Shown here piece after piece: positions 35,311 to 47,020 of a stretch of DNA of 64,000 nucleotides. A program made the position numbers and the translations under genes. Origin of the DNA: Rhipicephalus microplus (Eukaryota; Arthropoda; Arachnida; Ixodida; Ixodidae). Under the pieces are notes generated by a model, which saw only the letters and a program-made list of their open reading frames with translations, ran no database searches and was not told the origin of the DNA. The first letter of the stretch is position 1, and every line of letters starts with the position of its first letter. The stretch covers positions 455,576,376 through 455,640,375 of the forward strand of contig NC_134710.1 of NCBI RefSeq assembly GCF_043290135.1, in the 5' to 3' direction.

Positions 35311-35728
35311 CACCTAGAATGAATGGGCGGATCGACACGATTTCTACGATTTATCAACGTAGGGGAGGCAAATGATGATAGGTTTGTCGAGCTAATAAAG
35401 ATTGTAACATCATAAAGCTCATAATATGAGATACATTAAGACCTGCACAAGTACGCCAAACACGTTACTATGGTCGAAGTATAGTAGCTTGGTGGCTTAT
35501 ATCGGGCACTGCAGCCAGACGACTAGTTCCCATAGGGGCAGTTCTCCCACTACCTATGGTTTCTGCAGGGTAAGCAGAAAGCACAATTTGAAAGCACAAT
35601 ATTTAAAAAGTTTGTAGACATTTGGAATTAAATGCGTTTACTTGTTTTGAAGGTATTTTACTACCTTCGTGGCATTTCTTTACTATATCCAGCATCTAGT
35701 CAAGGCTCACGCTTTCGCCATCAGTAAA
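35311..35728. other. Unassigned DNA
   Basis: Nothing recognised. Confidence 0.5.
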
Positions 35729-35744
35729 CAGGTATGCTTTCTCG

Positions 35745-35987
35745 CCCCGCCACGGTGGTGTGGTGGGTAAGGTACTCGGCTGCTGACCCGCAGGTCACGG
35801 AATCAAATGCCGGCTGTGGCGGTTGCATTTTCGATGGAGGTGGAAATGTTGTAGGCCCGAGTACTCAGATTTGGGTGCACGTTAAGAATCCCAGGTGGTC
35901 AAAATTTCCGGCGTCCTCCACTACGGTGTCTTTCATAATCATATGGTGGTTTTGAGACGTTAAACCCCACAAAATCAATCATTCAAT
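35745..35987 (+). mobile_element. Ruka SINE, near full length, with target duplication
   Basis: The head (CCCCGCCACGGTGGTGTGGT and GGTCACGGAATCAAATGCC) and the full body and tail match the 29,900 copy. It is flanked by 16-bp direct repeats with one mismatch, CAGGTATGCTTTCTCG at 35,729-35,744 and CAGGAATGCTTTCTCG at 35,988-36,003. Box B carries changes, so internal promoter strength may be reduced. Confidence 0.9.
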
Positions 35988-36003
35988 CAGGAATGCTTTC
36001 TCG

Positions 36004-36504
36004 GTATTTTAACTAGGTAACGACCAAGCCACATACGTTCCTAGATCTCTTTTAAACACCACCATATATCTTGTATTTGTGGCACTCTTCAAGAAAATTA
36101 GGCCTGCCTTATTTTTGTTGTTTACTTAGAAATAAAAACTACAGGCTAAGTTATGGCATACATTATTGCAAATAGAAGGCAGACGATGATGTGTATAAAA
36201 GGTCTGTTATTTTTATAAATTATATGGCTATTAACCAGTACACAGGGTGCTATTCCAAAGTATATAGGAGCATAAATAGTCTCGAACGGCTACTACAGTA
36301 AATACCGACTAAATTCTATATGCACATTCACGTGTATGTTCTCGTATGTGATTTGTTTATGCCTTTATGTATGTTGCTGTCATGCATACTTGCCATAGTA
36401 ATTACATGAAGTAATTAGTGACCACTAATTATTCTATGTGAACAATGGCATTTCGCTCATTTCTTCTACATATGACATGTGACATCGATTGCATTTAACG
36501 CGTT
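36004..36504. other. AT-rich unassigned DNA
   Basis: Nothing recognised. Confidence 0.5.
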
Positions 36505-37330
36505 CAAAAAAAAGCGCTAACATTCATCTTCAACTCTTACGGCAGGCACGTGTTCATTACTAACCTCAGACATTTAAGCGAACTTCCAACGCTAGAATTT
36601 CGCAGGAAACTGCATCGACTGTAAATGCTTTATGATATGGTAAACAGTAACATTAGAATGAGCTTCACTGATTACATGCAGTATAACAGCGCAAAGCCAA
36701 CAAAATGGAAGCACAGTAAGACGATTGTAAGGCCACGAGTTAAGACGAAGGTGTATAAATTTTCCTTTTTTCCTCGAACGATAGCAGAATGGAACGAGCT
36801 TCCATGTGACATAGTCGGCCTATCATCAGTTCATGCATTCACAAATGCCGTGCAAGATTATCTGTGATGTTATGCGCAGTTCTTGTCATTCTTTCTCTTT
36901 TACAGCTTGAAATGTATGCGGGTAACCATTTATTTCGCGGTATTCTTCAGTTGACGTAAGCTGTCCTTCGGTCCATATGCTTATTTGGTTCGTTGGCCGT
37001 TTCACTCATGCTCTGAAATGTTGTATGCGTCTTTCGGCTGTTCAATCACTCGATCCTGTATGTGTTATTGCTCCTGTGTCATACCTCAGTGTATTATTGC
37101 CAATGCTGTAGGGCTTGTTTTTTATGTTCGCGTCTTGAGTTCACATTCGGCCGCATGTGTTGTTATCATAAGACATATGTGCATTTGTTCTGTTTTTGTT
37201 TCTTTTGTTATTCCGGTTGTCGACTGAAACGATGCAATGTGATGTACCCAGTCCTGCCATGGCTCCCAAAAGGCAGCCGGCATTATCTGATAAATAAATG
37301 AATAAATAAATAAATATATAAATGAATATA
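36505..37330 (+). mobile_element. LINE 3' fragment with tail
   Basis: The plus strand reads as the C-terminal end of a LINE polyprotein: KALTFIFNSYG near 36,510, LPTLEFRRKLHRL ending at a stop near 36,620, then the frame 36,625-36,867 with FFPRTIAEWNELP, a CR1/jockey-group C-terminal motif also seen at about 27,190. A 3' UTR follows, and the element ends in an (AAATAAATG)-like simple tail at about 37,290-37,330. RT and endonuclease are absent. Confidence 0.75.
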
Positions 37331-39061
37331 AAAATAAAATGATAAACTTGTGTAATATAAGTATCTTGATGTTGCAATGTACATGCACTATAGACGAGGG
37401 TTAACTCAAAGTTCAGTAATGTTAATTATTCCAATCAGCACTATTCAGGAACTCTTTAGCAGACGAGCAAGTTTCACTAATCTGCATTTCACTACCTTCA
37501 CTTACCTGGAAATTAGTGCTTTTTGTGACAAGTTAACGAATAACATTCAGTAAACGAATATGCAGACCGTTTTTTTAAGAGTGCATGTTTGAACAAGTGG
37601 TGATGTTGCAATATTCTTCAAGCATTAAACGCGTTGGTGGTAAAATAGCGACTTAGCGCATTGTCTTGAAAGGATTCGGGGAGGCGGCGCCTTGGTTACG
37701 TGTGATCGCCTGCTTTGGCTACCCGAACCACTGCTTTCAAAAGTCTATTTTATATCTCTCTGTACGGTTCATCTTCTACAACAGTTTTTCGTGTACGAAT
37801 GTGTGCTGTGCTGACCTACAAGCCTTTGCCATAGAGTTTCTGGCAAAGGCGCCCATGTGTGTAGTTAAGGGGGACAGTATTGCAAAAAAAAGAAGGAGGC
37901 ATATAATATGGGTTCAGATGGTACGCAAGCTGGTATAGGAAAGCTTCCAGTAAACACAAGCATCGCACCAGATTCAGTACGCATCACAACTTGGAGAAGC
38001 GCTTATTTGAATATCTGTCCAAGTCGCCAACAGTGGCTGAAACAAAAACAAGGTGAAGGATGGGACGACAAGCAGGCAGCTGATGAGCCACCGAGGGGAA
38101 AGAATCGCAAAGTGGGTATGCCACCGCCAATGTTCCACACAACTAATACCATGGCTTAGAGCCGTGGTTATGCGAGGAATAGGGGGAAATGCTGGAGCAG
38201 CCCAATATATATAAGGACAAAGTTAATGTAGGTGCGTTGCTTTACCGTGCTTCAATTTGGCCAGGATATTCCAAATTACAACTTTATTATTCAATTCAAG
38301 CGTCTTACTAGTCTTTGAAGTTTGTAAATCAGTGCATCGACAAAAATGGCCTCTATTTCCAAAAACACTTTATTTCATTCCTATTTTATTCCGAGGAAAA
38401 TGTGCTTAATTCCATTCCAATTTCATTCCTCCAAGCTTTGTCGCAATTTCTTTGCATTTTCTTTTTGGGGTCGCGAAAATGTGGTATGATTTTGGATTCA
38501 TTCTAATTCAGGAGTGGCAACTCTGCAATACTACTGGCAGAATGCTGTTTACTCGACCTTCGCTGGCAATGGAGTTGCGCGAAATTGGCACTGGCATTTA
38601 AAGTAGCCAGTGTATGATGCCTTATCTGCCTACCTATGGTAAATAGTAAATGACAATAGAATAGAACAAACAGACAGCTGATAATTTTTAAGATGAGGAG
38701 CTGGGAAGCATTTGGACAGTTAACTGTCGGGTCAATTGGAGCAGTTGACTGTGTTCCAAAGGAGGGAAGTGCAACTGGGCAAGGCAGAAAGTTCAGTTGT
38801 GTGTGTATGAACTGGAATGTGCTTGTAGCTTGTGTAGGGTGGGGTGAAGCGGAGATCATTGGGAGGGGCCTTCTTCACTGCATAAAAAAGTACCTAGAAG
38901 AGATGACAACTAGCATACAAACGTGCACATGGAGCTTTTGCTTTGGACTCATGTCTGAAAGTTCTTCTTCAATGTTTTCTTAACTGGTTCAGAGGACTTG
39001 TTGCTAAATGTGTAGTCATGCGTATGAGAGTTTACACTCATTCCCCATGTTCTCTCGGCAG
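37331..39061. other. Unassigned DNA, putative intron
   Basis: No gene or named repeat. Frames at 37,666-37,938, 37,908-38,159 and 38,693-38,983 (+) lack motifs. The last bases are a good pyrimidine-rich acceptor for the exon at 39,062. Confidence 0.4.
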
Positions 39062-39161
39062 TGTGGTGGAGAGGTTTGGTTGCAGCCGGGTCGATGTGGT
39101 GGGCTTTGCTGAAGCACTGATCGTGGCACTGATAGAGATCCTGGAGAAACTGCGCCATGAG
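39062..39161 (+). CDS. Candidate host-gene internal exon 2
   Basis: A 100-bp segment lies between TTCCCCATGTTCTCTCGGCAG and the donor GAG-GTATGG. The open frame takes one base and then 33 codons, ending in phase 0. It reads VVERFGCSRVDVVGFAEALI and a leucine-rich helix ending KLRHE. The leading single base completes the codon left open by the exon at 31,681, so both may be consecutive exons of one plus-strand gene. The protein is not recognised. The sequence has no transposon motif and is richer in G+C than flanking DNA. Confidence 0.5.
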
Positions 39162-40214
39162 GTATGGCTGATATCTGCCGCTTGAGCATTGTTTCATTGC
39201 AGAGGGCTAGGCTCATGTACAATAAATACTGTATTTAATGGCGTAATGAATGCACTCGCACAATACACACCCCCAACTTCAGTCGCCGAATTGGAATTTT
39301 TTCTCACCTGAAATGAACACACCCCCTAAATTCATCCGCTGCAGTCCCGCTAACCGACACCTGGTGCCTCCTTGATCGTTGGATCTCTTCTGTTTTTTAC
39401 AGTCACCAACCAATTTTTGGACCTGGCAAGACAGAAAAAAAAGTTCGAAAAATTTAACAATTCGAAAAATTTGTTTTTGTCAGAAATATGAACTTTATTG
39501 CATCAGGCAGGCTTAAAAAAGTCCATGCTTCGGCCTTGCCTCATACTACGCTGGGAAGCAAATCGGTTATACCATATTTGCGCCAAGGTGACATCATCAC
39601 CTTAAATGCTCGACAAAAACGTCGACGATCTCCACTGCCGACAGCTGCGGGTGATCATAGTCGTCATCATCTGAACCACTTTCCGACTGTGGCACATCTT
39701 GGCGAAGAATTTTTTCGTCTTTGGGCTCCATGGACGAAGTGCACGGAAGCTACACACAACACTTCATGGGCCTCGATCACCGCATGCTTTTTCAGATTTT
39801 CCACGGGCAGGTCGCGAACGCTGACTCGCGTTACGACGCATGCGCAGTGCCAGCGACCGCACCACAAGGACTCATAGTGCGCTTTTCTAAAACTCCCTAA
39901 TGTCATTTGGCAGGCACATGCACTCCTCTACTGCGTAGCTCCGCCTCCTCCCCACAGAACACCTACCAGCTTAGAGAACGGAAACTGTACCTTTGGGCTG
40001 TTGTATCAAAATAACATGCAAATACGTAGCGGCGGCGTACTGAACTGCAATACCGCGAAGTGAGATGGCGCTGGTACTACTATCATCACCAATAAACAAA
40101 CGCATTTTCTTCTACAGGTGGGGGGCTCGCGGTTGGTTTACGCTGCTCGCTTCCTCTAGTGTTTCGTTTTTTTTCTCGTTGTAAATCACGGTTCACATGT
40201 GTAATTATCACCAG
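39162..40214. other. Unassigned, possible old DNA-element remnant
   Basis: From about 39,210 the sequence ATACTGTATTTAATGGCGTA, followed by an ACACCCCC-bearing stretch, looks like the end of a DNA-element family. A GC-richer, partly open region at 39,488-39,906 follows (129 codons plus, 79 codons minus), with an acidic D/S-rich minus translation near 39,640-39,690. No transposase motif could be confirmed and no second terminus was seen. Confidence 0.3.
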
Positions 40215-40366
40215 CCCTACTGAAACGTTCCGTATGTGATGTCCAATAATTCCGTATGTTTTCGTAAGAATCTTACGAAAAATATGAAAAGTATATAGGA
40301 AACCTATGTATTATTTATGGAAACATATGGAAATATTGGACTCGCATACGGAACGTTTCAGAAGGG
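40215..40366. mobile_element. 152-bp palindromic MITE-like element
   Basis: The ends are 22-bp terminal inverted repeats with one mismatch: CCCTACTGAAACGTTCCGTA at 40,215 and the inverted CCCTTCTGAAACGTTCCGTA ending at 40,366. The symmetry extends inward (TCCAATAATTCCGTATG against TCCAATATTTCCATATG), and the centre holds TTTCGTAAGAATCTTACGAA. The same terminus is found at 7,496 and 23,111 on minisatellite-bearing elements. It is non-coding. No clear target duplication was seen. Confidence 0.75.
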
Positions 40367-42888
40367 AGGTGACATAATTGGTCTTGACTGGCAAAAACAA
40401 CGTCAATCAAGTAAGGTTTGCATCATTTATTGCGAGTGTACAAGCCGGTACAACCAATGTATACGGTCGGGTCTGAACAAAACAAGTCACTTATACATAT
40501 CGAAAGCTTTCAACCCATGTGTAAAAACTCTTGAAAGCTAACAAGCATATGCATATAACTAAACATCGAGATTGCTGAATGAAAATCGCTGTCATTATGT
40601 TGCGCTGTTTGAGTTTACTAGCGTGGCTTCAAAACAAGGGTCCGATTCTCCCGTCAGATGCGGCGCTTGCCCTGTAGTGTCAATCTTTAGGTGAAGTGAA
40701 TACATGATGTGGAATCGGGAAGGAAACTTGCTTATTGCTGATAGATAACTCGCGCAGAGAGAGCAATGTAGTTTTGCTAATTTTGTTAAATAAGGAATTG
40801 CAGATGCGTGCAGTTCTACACTACGTGTTCTGAGCACAATCTCTTTTTTGCACAGACATACCGATAGAACTTGAGCACTCTTGCAAGCAAGCACTCGTGA
40901 AATCAGTTGGTGGTAAATGATGAGAATCTGTCCAAATACTGGATCAATAAAGGTCACATTTATTACACGCTTGCTATTGTATTTACTTTTTCAGTATACT
41001 TCTGCTTGATAGCTGAACTTGTTTTCTCCCTGCTACTTTTAGAGGTTAGGATTTAAAATATGTACTATGTCTCAGTGTAGCTGCGTATAAGTCAAGATCA
41101 AGTATGTTTCAACTACCTGTGTGATTTTCTAGATATTTTTCAACACTGTAGTGCACAGAATTTCACTTCCTAGTGGTAGACACTACAATTATGACAACTT
41201 AATTTAAACAATAGCAGATTTGCTCAAATAAATCTGGAACGTTTCTCTGCTATGTGAAAAAAAAACAGTACCCCATTCAATGAACACAATCTTGCTCTTC
41301 ACGCCAGCCTTCGCGTCTTTGAGGAAGGTGTGCTGCAAGTGCTCATCACCTTTATGATTTATTACTTTTGGAGCCCATTGAACATAAGTGCAAAGCTAGA
41401 ACAATTGAGTGCAGCCTTATGAGCTTTGGCGTATCTTTTTGTAAACTTGTATTAGCTAAACATGATTAATTAGGACAAAACAGTTCTGGGTGTTGTTCGT
41501 AAACTGTCACAAGGCACAACTAAATATCGGAAAGCCTGTTAATGCCTGTGACTGCGGGGGTGTTCATTTTGTAATGCAATGATAATTTCTGACAACTCAC
41601 ATGCCAACTATGAAGTGATCGTGAGTCGTACAACAGTTGGCCAATTTAAATTATTTCTGGCTTCCAGGGGTTTAAACAAATGACGTTGTAGCATCACAGG
41701 AGACAAAACTGCTTGTCGAAACAATTTCTCTGACACCTCATGTTCACAGATTTTTCATATTTTCTAGCTTCCATCTTTTAAGGGTTAGTTTAGTTCACGT
41801 GCACCAATCTGAACTGGTTCACAGCTGTGCACAAGAAGCTCAGAACTTGTGCAGCACGAGTTCAGCAGTGCGGCATCAGAGGTGAACTACAAGGTGCCGA
41901 CAAGGTGCAATCCTTATTTTTGTTCATTTATTTGCATGAGGTGCAAACATCTTGCCAAAGCACGCCGCATTTGTAGAGGTGGGTACAGTAGCTATGTCTA
42001 ATTCTATGTTTTTTATTAAGCTGTGGGTGCGGCTGCACCAAACCAGCGCCGTCATAGTAGGAGCTACAGGAAAATCATGAACTAGTTTTGGTGCTGTACC
42101 TCTCCTGCGCTTCTTGAAACGAATGGCGCAATTTGGAAGATGTCATTGCTGAGCCTTTCAAACGATTGGCGAGTTGCAGCACTTTGTAGAATGGATCATG
42201 TGGTGCAGGCGAATCGAACAAACCCTTAAGCACACAAGAGTTTTAGTGGTTCACCCCCATCATAATATGGCCACTGTGGCTGGGATCAAACCTGTGTTGT
42301 TCAGCTCAGCAGTGCCACACAATCTAACTAATAGTGTTACAGTTCCAACGTTATTGAAGTGCAGATTCCATGCCACCATAGACAGCCAATGCTTGTGGCC
42401 AATATAAAGCACCCCTCCACGTTATGCGCGGTAAAACATTCACAAATACCGCTTTGCATGTGTGAGGTGACTTGTTGTAGTGGACATTCAGATGTTTCAA
42501 CGTGTCGTTGCATGGCAGTCTGGAAAAAGAAGTAACATCACCAGATATCAATGCATGAAATCAATGCATAAAAGTTTCTATAGTAAACAAATAAACTCAG
42601 TAAACTAGTAAATAGCAGTGTTGTGTACATATATGTAATGGTACCTCATAACACGTGTATCATTGAGGGCTGCTTCTTCACAAGGCATGTCATGTGGCAG
42701 GTTCCTTGCCGATTGTTCACAGCTGCTTCCACGTCAGGTGGGCCAGGAGGCTCTGGCAGAAAAATAAGTATTTCTGATTTATGTAAGACTTTCTTTGTCC
42801 CACTATAGCAAAACCAGACCCACAGTTATGTGATGTTTCTCAAACGCGACAGCAGTAAACTATTTACTCGTTCGTTTTTTCTCTAATA
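40367..42888. other. Unassigned DNA
   Basis: Mostly AT-rich and featureless. On the minus strand, an acceptor-like CTTCTTTTTCCAG precedes an open stretch 42,519-42,351 ending in TAA, which could be a terminal exon, but no family is recognised. Confidence 0.4.
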
Positions 42889-43569
42889 CAGTCGAATCTC
42901 GATAATTCGAACTCGAAAGGCCCAAAAATATGTTTGAATTAAAAGAAGTTCGAAATAATGAAAGCTACATAAAGGAAGGTCTCTCCACGAAGTGACACAT
43001 GTGCATTGAGCAAACACACGAAGGGGAAGTTTTAGAAGACTTACAATTGTTCACACATTACAGGACGTTCGTTATAAATTGAAGTAATCAGCGAAGCGCG
43101 TCTGCACACGTTTGCCTTTCAGCGAGTCATTCAGTTTCGCACGCAGCTTGCAAATCATTTCTACATGGGCTTCAGCATTCTCCTGTCGAAAGACGTTGCG
43201 CACGAAAATGTTCGGCGCCGACACTTTCTAAAGACGACTGCTGCGTAGCGTCGCCTCCCGCGCTTGGCAGCACCACGCGGCCACAGTATGCCCAGCACGT
43301 GGTGATGATGATAAGGATGATGATTTGCTGCTGTTCTCTTTTTAACGGGCGGGTGCACTAACGCTATGTAAAGACACCCCAGCACACAGATGTGAAAAAT
43401 AAAAATGAAAAAAGAGTAAAAAACAATAAAAAAGAACCAACGGACGTGCCCAGCAAGAGAGAAGAAAACCGAACATGCAGAAAAGGGTAGGAAAATTATA
43501 AGAAAGCACAAGCACAAAGGCGCACTCACGTTTTGTTTGCTAACACAACCGCACTTTGACACTGCACTG

Positions 43570-44540
43570 CCTCTATCTCGTCAGTAAACTGTGCCACCTT
43601 GTGCTCTCGACCGCTGTGCCACAACCACTGCCCTCTAGCATTCAAGGCGCTGCATTGACTTTCTCGCTGCCTGCAGATCAGTCTCTCTATCTTCCTCCGC
43701 AAAGCTCAGCCCAGAACGCAATGACTCCATGCGTGGGAGTCCTATTCATCCGCACTCAATTACGACATGCGCAATTGTGTCGTCCACACTTCCGCAGGCA
43801 CGACACAGCACCGAATCAGTCTCCCCGCCGATCGTTCAGTTGTACGTAAGGGTTGGAAGCGCGCCAGCTCGTGCCTCGAACAGAAGTGAACTCCTGGAGC
43901 GGTTGTCGTGAATGAGAGCTGAGCCTATTGTGCTTTTACTGTTGCGGTTAAGTTCGAGGGTAGCTTTTCCACTCAGTGCGTGTTGCCATAGCTCCTCCTT
44001 CCTGTCGCGTACCCGTTCACGCACCTCCTTGGTTTGGAGCCTTGAAGTTTCCGCCTGTACCGGCTCTGTGAATGAGACGTACTTCTTTTCTAGTTGGTAC
44101 ACCCGGTTCACCCAAGTTGTACGCATACACGTTGCCGCAAGGTATTTGAATACCTGCCTTTTCCAGCGCTCTCTGCACATCAATGGAAGGCATCCCAGTA
44201 CACTAACTTGCTGGAGGCCTCGCGTGCTTCGAAACCAGACCAGCCGAGGTCCCCCTGTACTATCTCGTTCGCCACTCTTCTATGACACGCAAGCGCCGTG
44301 CTGCCAACTTCTTGTTGCCGCCGCTCCAGCCATTCTCCAGTTGCCGCTGTCAAGCAGACTACTGCGTTGGCAAATGTCAAGCAGGGGACAAGCATCAGTT
44401 TCCATATGTCCCACACCATGATGAAGCGGTTGTACTCCCACAAGATGCGGCGCCGAAGAATGCACTTAGCACGCAGTGAGGCTTGGCGGCTATGGGCTTC
44501 CTGCTGAATATATATTCTGGCCTCAGAGCAGAGAAGCACG
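43570..44540 (-). pseudogene. LINE C-terminal region with zinc finger
   Basis: The minus frames 44,180-44,539 and 43,836-44,183 hold the post-RT region (ILRRRILWEYNRFIMVWD, then KYLAATCMRTTWVNRVYQLE and a basic helical stretch). Continuing on the minus strand to about 43,745, in a shifted frame, is CRACGSVDDTIAHVVIECG, the C-x2-C-x8-H-x4-C type finger common at the C-terminus of such LINE proteins. In-frame stops and shifts separate the parts. Confidence 0.7.
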
Positions 44541-44595
44541 CCCAGCTACTTATACGTAGTCTTCAAGGCTATGTTCTTACTTCCCAGCTTGAGAT

Positions 44596-45420
44596 CTACA
44601 GCTTCAGTGAAGTTGCCAGCAAATGGCTCAACCTTGGTTTTTTGGCGTTGAAGTGTATGTCCAGTGAACTCATTTCTGTGGCACAGATGTCCAGGAGTGT
44701 CTGCAGCTCTGCGTTGCTTTCAGCCATTATTACCACGTCGTCCGCAAAGGCCAAGCCAGGCAACTGTCGATTTTCATTGATTTTGTTAGTGCTACACCTC
44801 AGGCGGAATCCAAGACTGGACTGGAGCAGTGCTCGCTCCATGCCTGACTTGTATAGTAGGTAAATATTCGGCGAAAGGAGACATCCCTGCCGAAGGTCCC
44901 TGCAGACACTTAGCGGCTCACTCTTCACATTGACGAATTGGGCAGTGATGTTATTGTTGGCGTAGAGACTCCTCATTGTCATCAATAGCTTCTCCGGCAT
45001 ACCCAATGTGGCTAGACGAGTGAACAAGATATCATGTGGGACATTATCGGAGGCTTTTTGGACATCCATGAAGCAGCATAACAATGTACGTCCTTCTTTC
45101 CTGGCGATCTCTATACATTGTGTGAGAACAAAAAGTCTGTCGACAAGTCGCCGCTCCTTGCGAAAACCGTTCTGCAGCTCTGTAAGCTGCCCTTTACATT
45201 CAGCCAATCCACTGATCCAGCCTTTATGCACCTGGGTAAAAAGCCTGTAGATAGTCCTGGTGATTGTGAGTGCCTGGTAGTCCTGCAGGTTCCCTGCCTT
45301 GCCTCCACGTTTGAGTATGAGGGAGACTCTGCCTGGCTGCCAGTCCGCTAGAATGTCTACTCCCGCAACGATGTCCTTGAACAGGCTAGTAACTGCTCTT
45401 TTGATTCGTGCCCAAAGCAC
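44596..45420 (-). pseudogene. LINE reverse transcriptase, 274-codon open frame
   Basis: This is the longest clean RT piece of this LINE. Motifs in order are DWQPGRVSLILKRGGKAGN with DYQALTIT, ELQNGFRKERR, a core with CCFMDVQKASDNVPHD, RQGCLLSPNIYLLY, and the catalytic LAFADDVVIM. The expected K-A-F/Y-D is K-A-S-D here. Upstream linker and downstream thumb continue in other frames, so the full polyprotein is broken although this core is uninterrupted. The ATG at the start is simply the first in the frame and not a natural start. Confidence 0.8.
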
Positions 45421-46182
45421 TTAAGTAAGCATGCTAGGATGCCATCTGGCCCTGGGGCTGTGTGGGCTAGGAGTCGGGGAAGAGCACTGTCCAGAGAGAT
45501 GCAGATGATTTCCCATTTTGTGGCCCCTTCCTCCGGGAAACCCTGTACAACAGTTTTTTCTACACCTTGGGAGTTCCTGTCAATGACCTGGTGGTCCTTC
45601 GTATACACAAGTGGCTCACACAGTTTTCAGGTGCTCTGTCAAGGCCTCTTTCATGTCCGGGGCAGAGCTGCCAGTGCTGTCTGCAATAAACTGAGTAGAC
45701 TGTTCCCTCTGGTCTAATGTTCGAACATAGTTTCAGAATTTCTGAGCCCTGCTTTTTGCAGGAACAGCATATTGAACCTAGAAACTTTCACTTGCACAAG
45801 AGCCTGCATTTCACGCTTGACTTGAAGGTAACGCTGCCATATGACGTCGGTTTGCACTGCATCATTAATTTTGACTGCTCGACAAAGGGAGCAATTTGCT
45901 TCTCGCCGTGCATGTCGCGCTTCAGCAACTTCCATGTCCCACCAGGGTTTTCGGCCGTAGCGAGCTGGTCTTGTGCCATCAGTGACATTATGCTTCTCCA
46001 TGATACGACATAGTATTGACACATACTCGTCGTATGTTTTCGCGTTCTCTCCCTCTCTCTGGGCTCCTTTCGAATTGCTCCACCACTTTTTCAAGTGATC
46101 TCACTGGCAGATAACTATTAGGGTTGAATCTCTGTTTCGAGTCTAGCTCTCGGTGTTGTGCTTTGGAGAAATCTAGCCGAAT

Positions 46183-47020
46183 TCAATTGTGGTCGCTCCC
46201 GAAGCTAAGGTTTCTCTCCTCATCTACGTGAAGTCGTCGTAGGGCTTTCACCAGCTCGTCGGACGCCAGGGCGTAGAATGATAGACGTGCCGCTTCCCCG
46301 AGCACACCAAGTTGTTTGGCCCTCACAACATGTAGTAGTGTGTAGGATTTCCAGCTGAAGCTGTTCTGCCAATGTAGTAAGCAGTTTGCCATTCGCATCT
46401 GTATAGTCATCCAGCTCGGAAATATGTCCGTTGCAGCCTCCCAAAATGAGCACTTCCCTCCAGCTCGCTAGACGCTCCGCATCTCCAAGGACACCCCAAC
46501 AGTTGCTCGTTTTCCTCATAGTGCAAACCTTTGACAGCAAAATACACCACACACACTGCTACTGGTATCCCCAACAAGTCACCCGTCATCCACAAATGGT
46601 CAGCACAGTCCCTGTCCTCTCGCTGCCACTTCTGTTCACGTCTCCACAGGAAGCCCACACTCCCTCCCTTTTGATCATGACCAGCTCTGTTTTTGCCTTC
46701 CCATCTCCAATCTGCATGAATTATACCTGGCTCCTCGAGCTCGCTAGATGGGTTTCAGTTACAGCATAAAGCAGGATATGCTCTGTGGTCATAGCTCGGT
46801 ATAGCTCTTCCCAATTCTGCGCATGACGTGCACCGTTCATATTTAGGAAGCCCGCACTACAAAATTGTGGGTGCTTTCGGTGTTTGCGCATGCACCGCAC
46901 AATTTTTATTTGGGGGTGTCCAAGTTCCACACTATTCCTTGCATTAGTATGTGTTAACGAGAAAGGAGGGACGTCTCCACGCGGAGATAAACAGATCGGC
47001 CTTTGAAATAAAACCAACAC
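46183..47020 (-). pseudogene. LINE endonuclease domain, frameshifted
   Basis: The enzyme nicks target DNA to prime reverse transcription. The minus frame at 46,721-47,020 starts with the N-terminal GFLNMNGARHAQNWEEL and AVTETHL, the conserved E of APE endonucleases. The frame at 46,220-46,552 holds LILGGCNGHISELDDYTD, equivalent to the usual GDFN motif with G-G-C-N in place of G-D-F-N. The frame at 46,183-46,410 ends FGSDHN, the catalytic S-D-H motif. These are in different frames, and the lost D in G-D-x-N suggests inactivity even apart from the frameshifts. Confidence 0.75.

Noticed and set aside
42645..42752. Minus-strand segment with good acceptor and donor-like ends
   Set aside because: All three frames contain a stop, so it cannot be an internal coding exon. 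A non-coding exon cannot be excluded.
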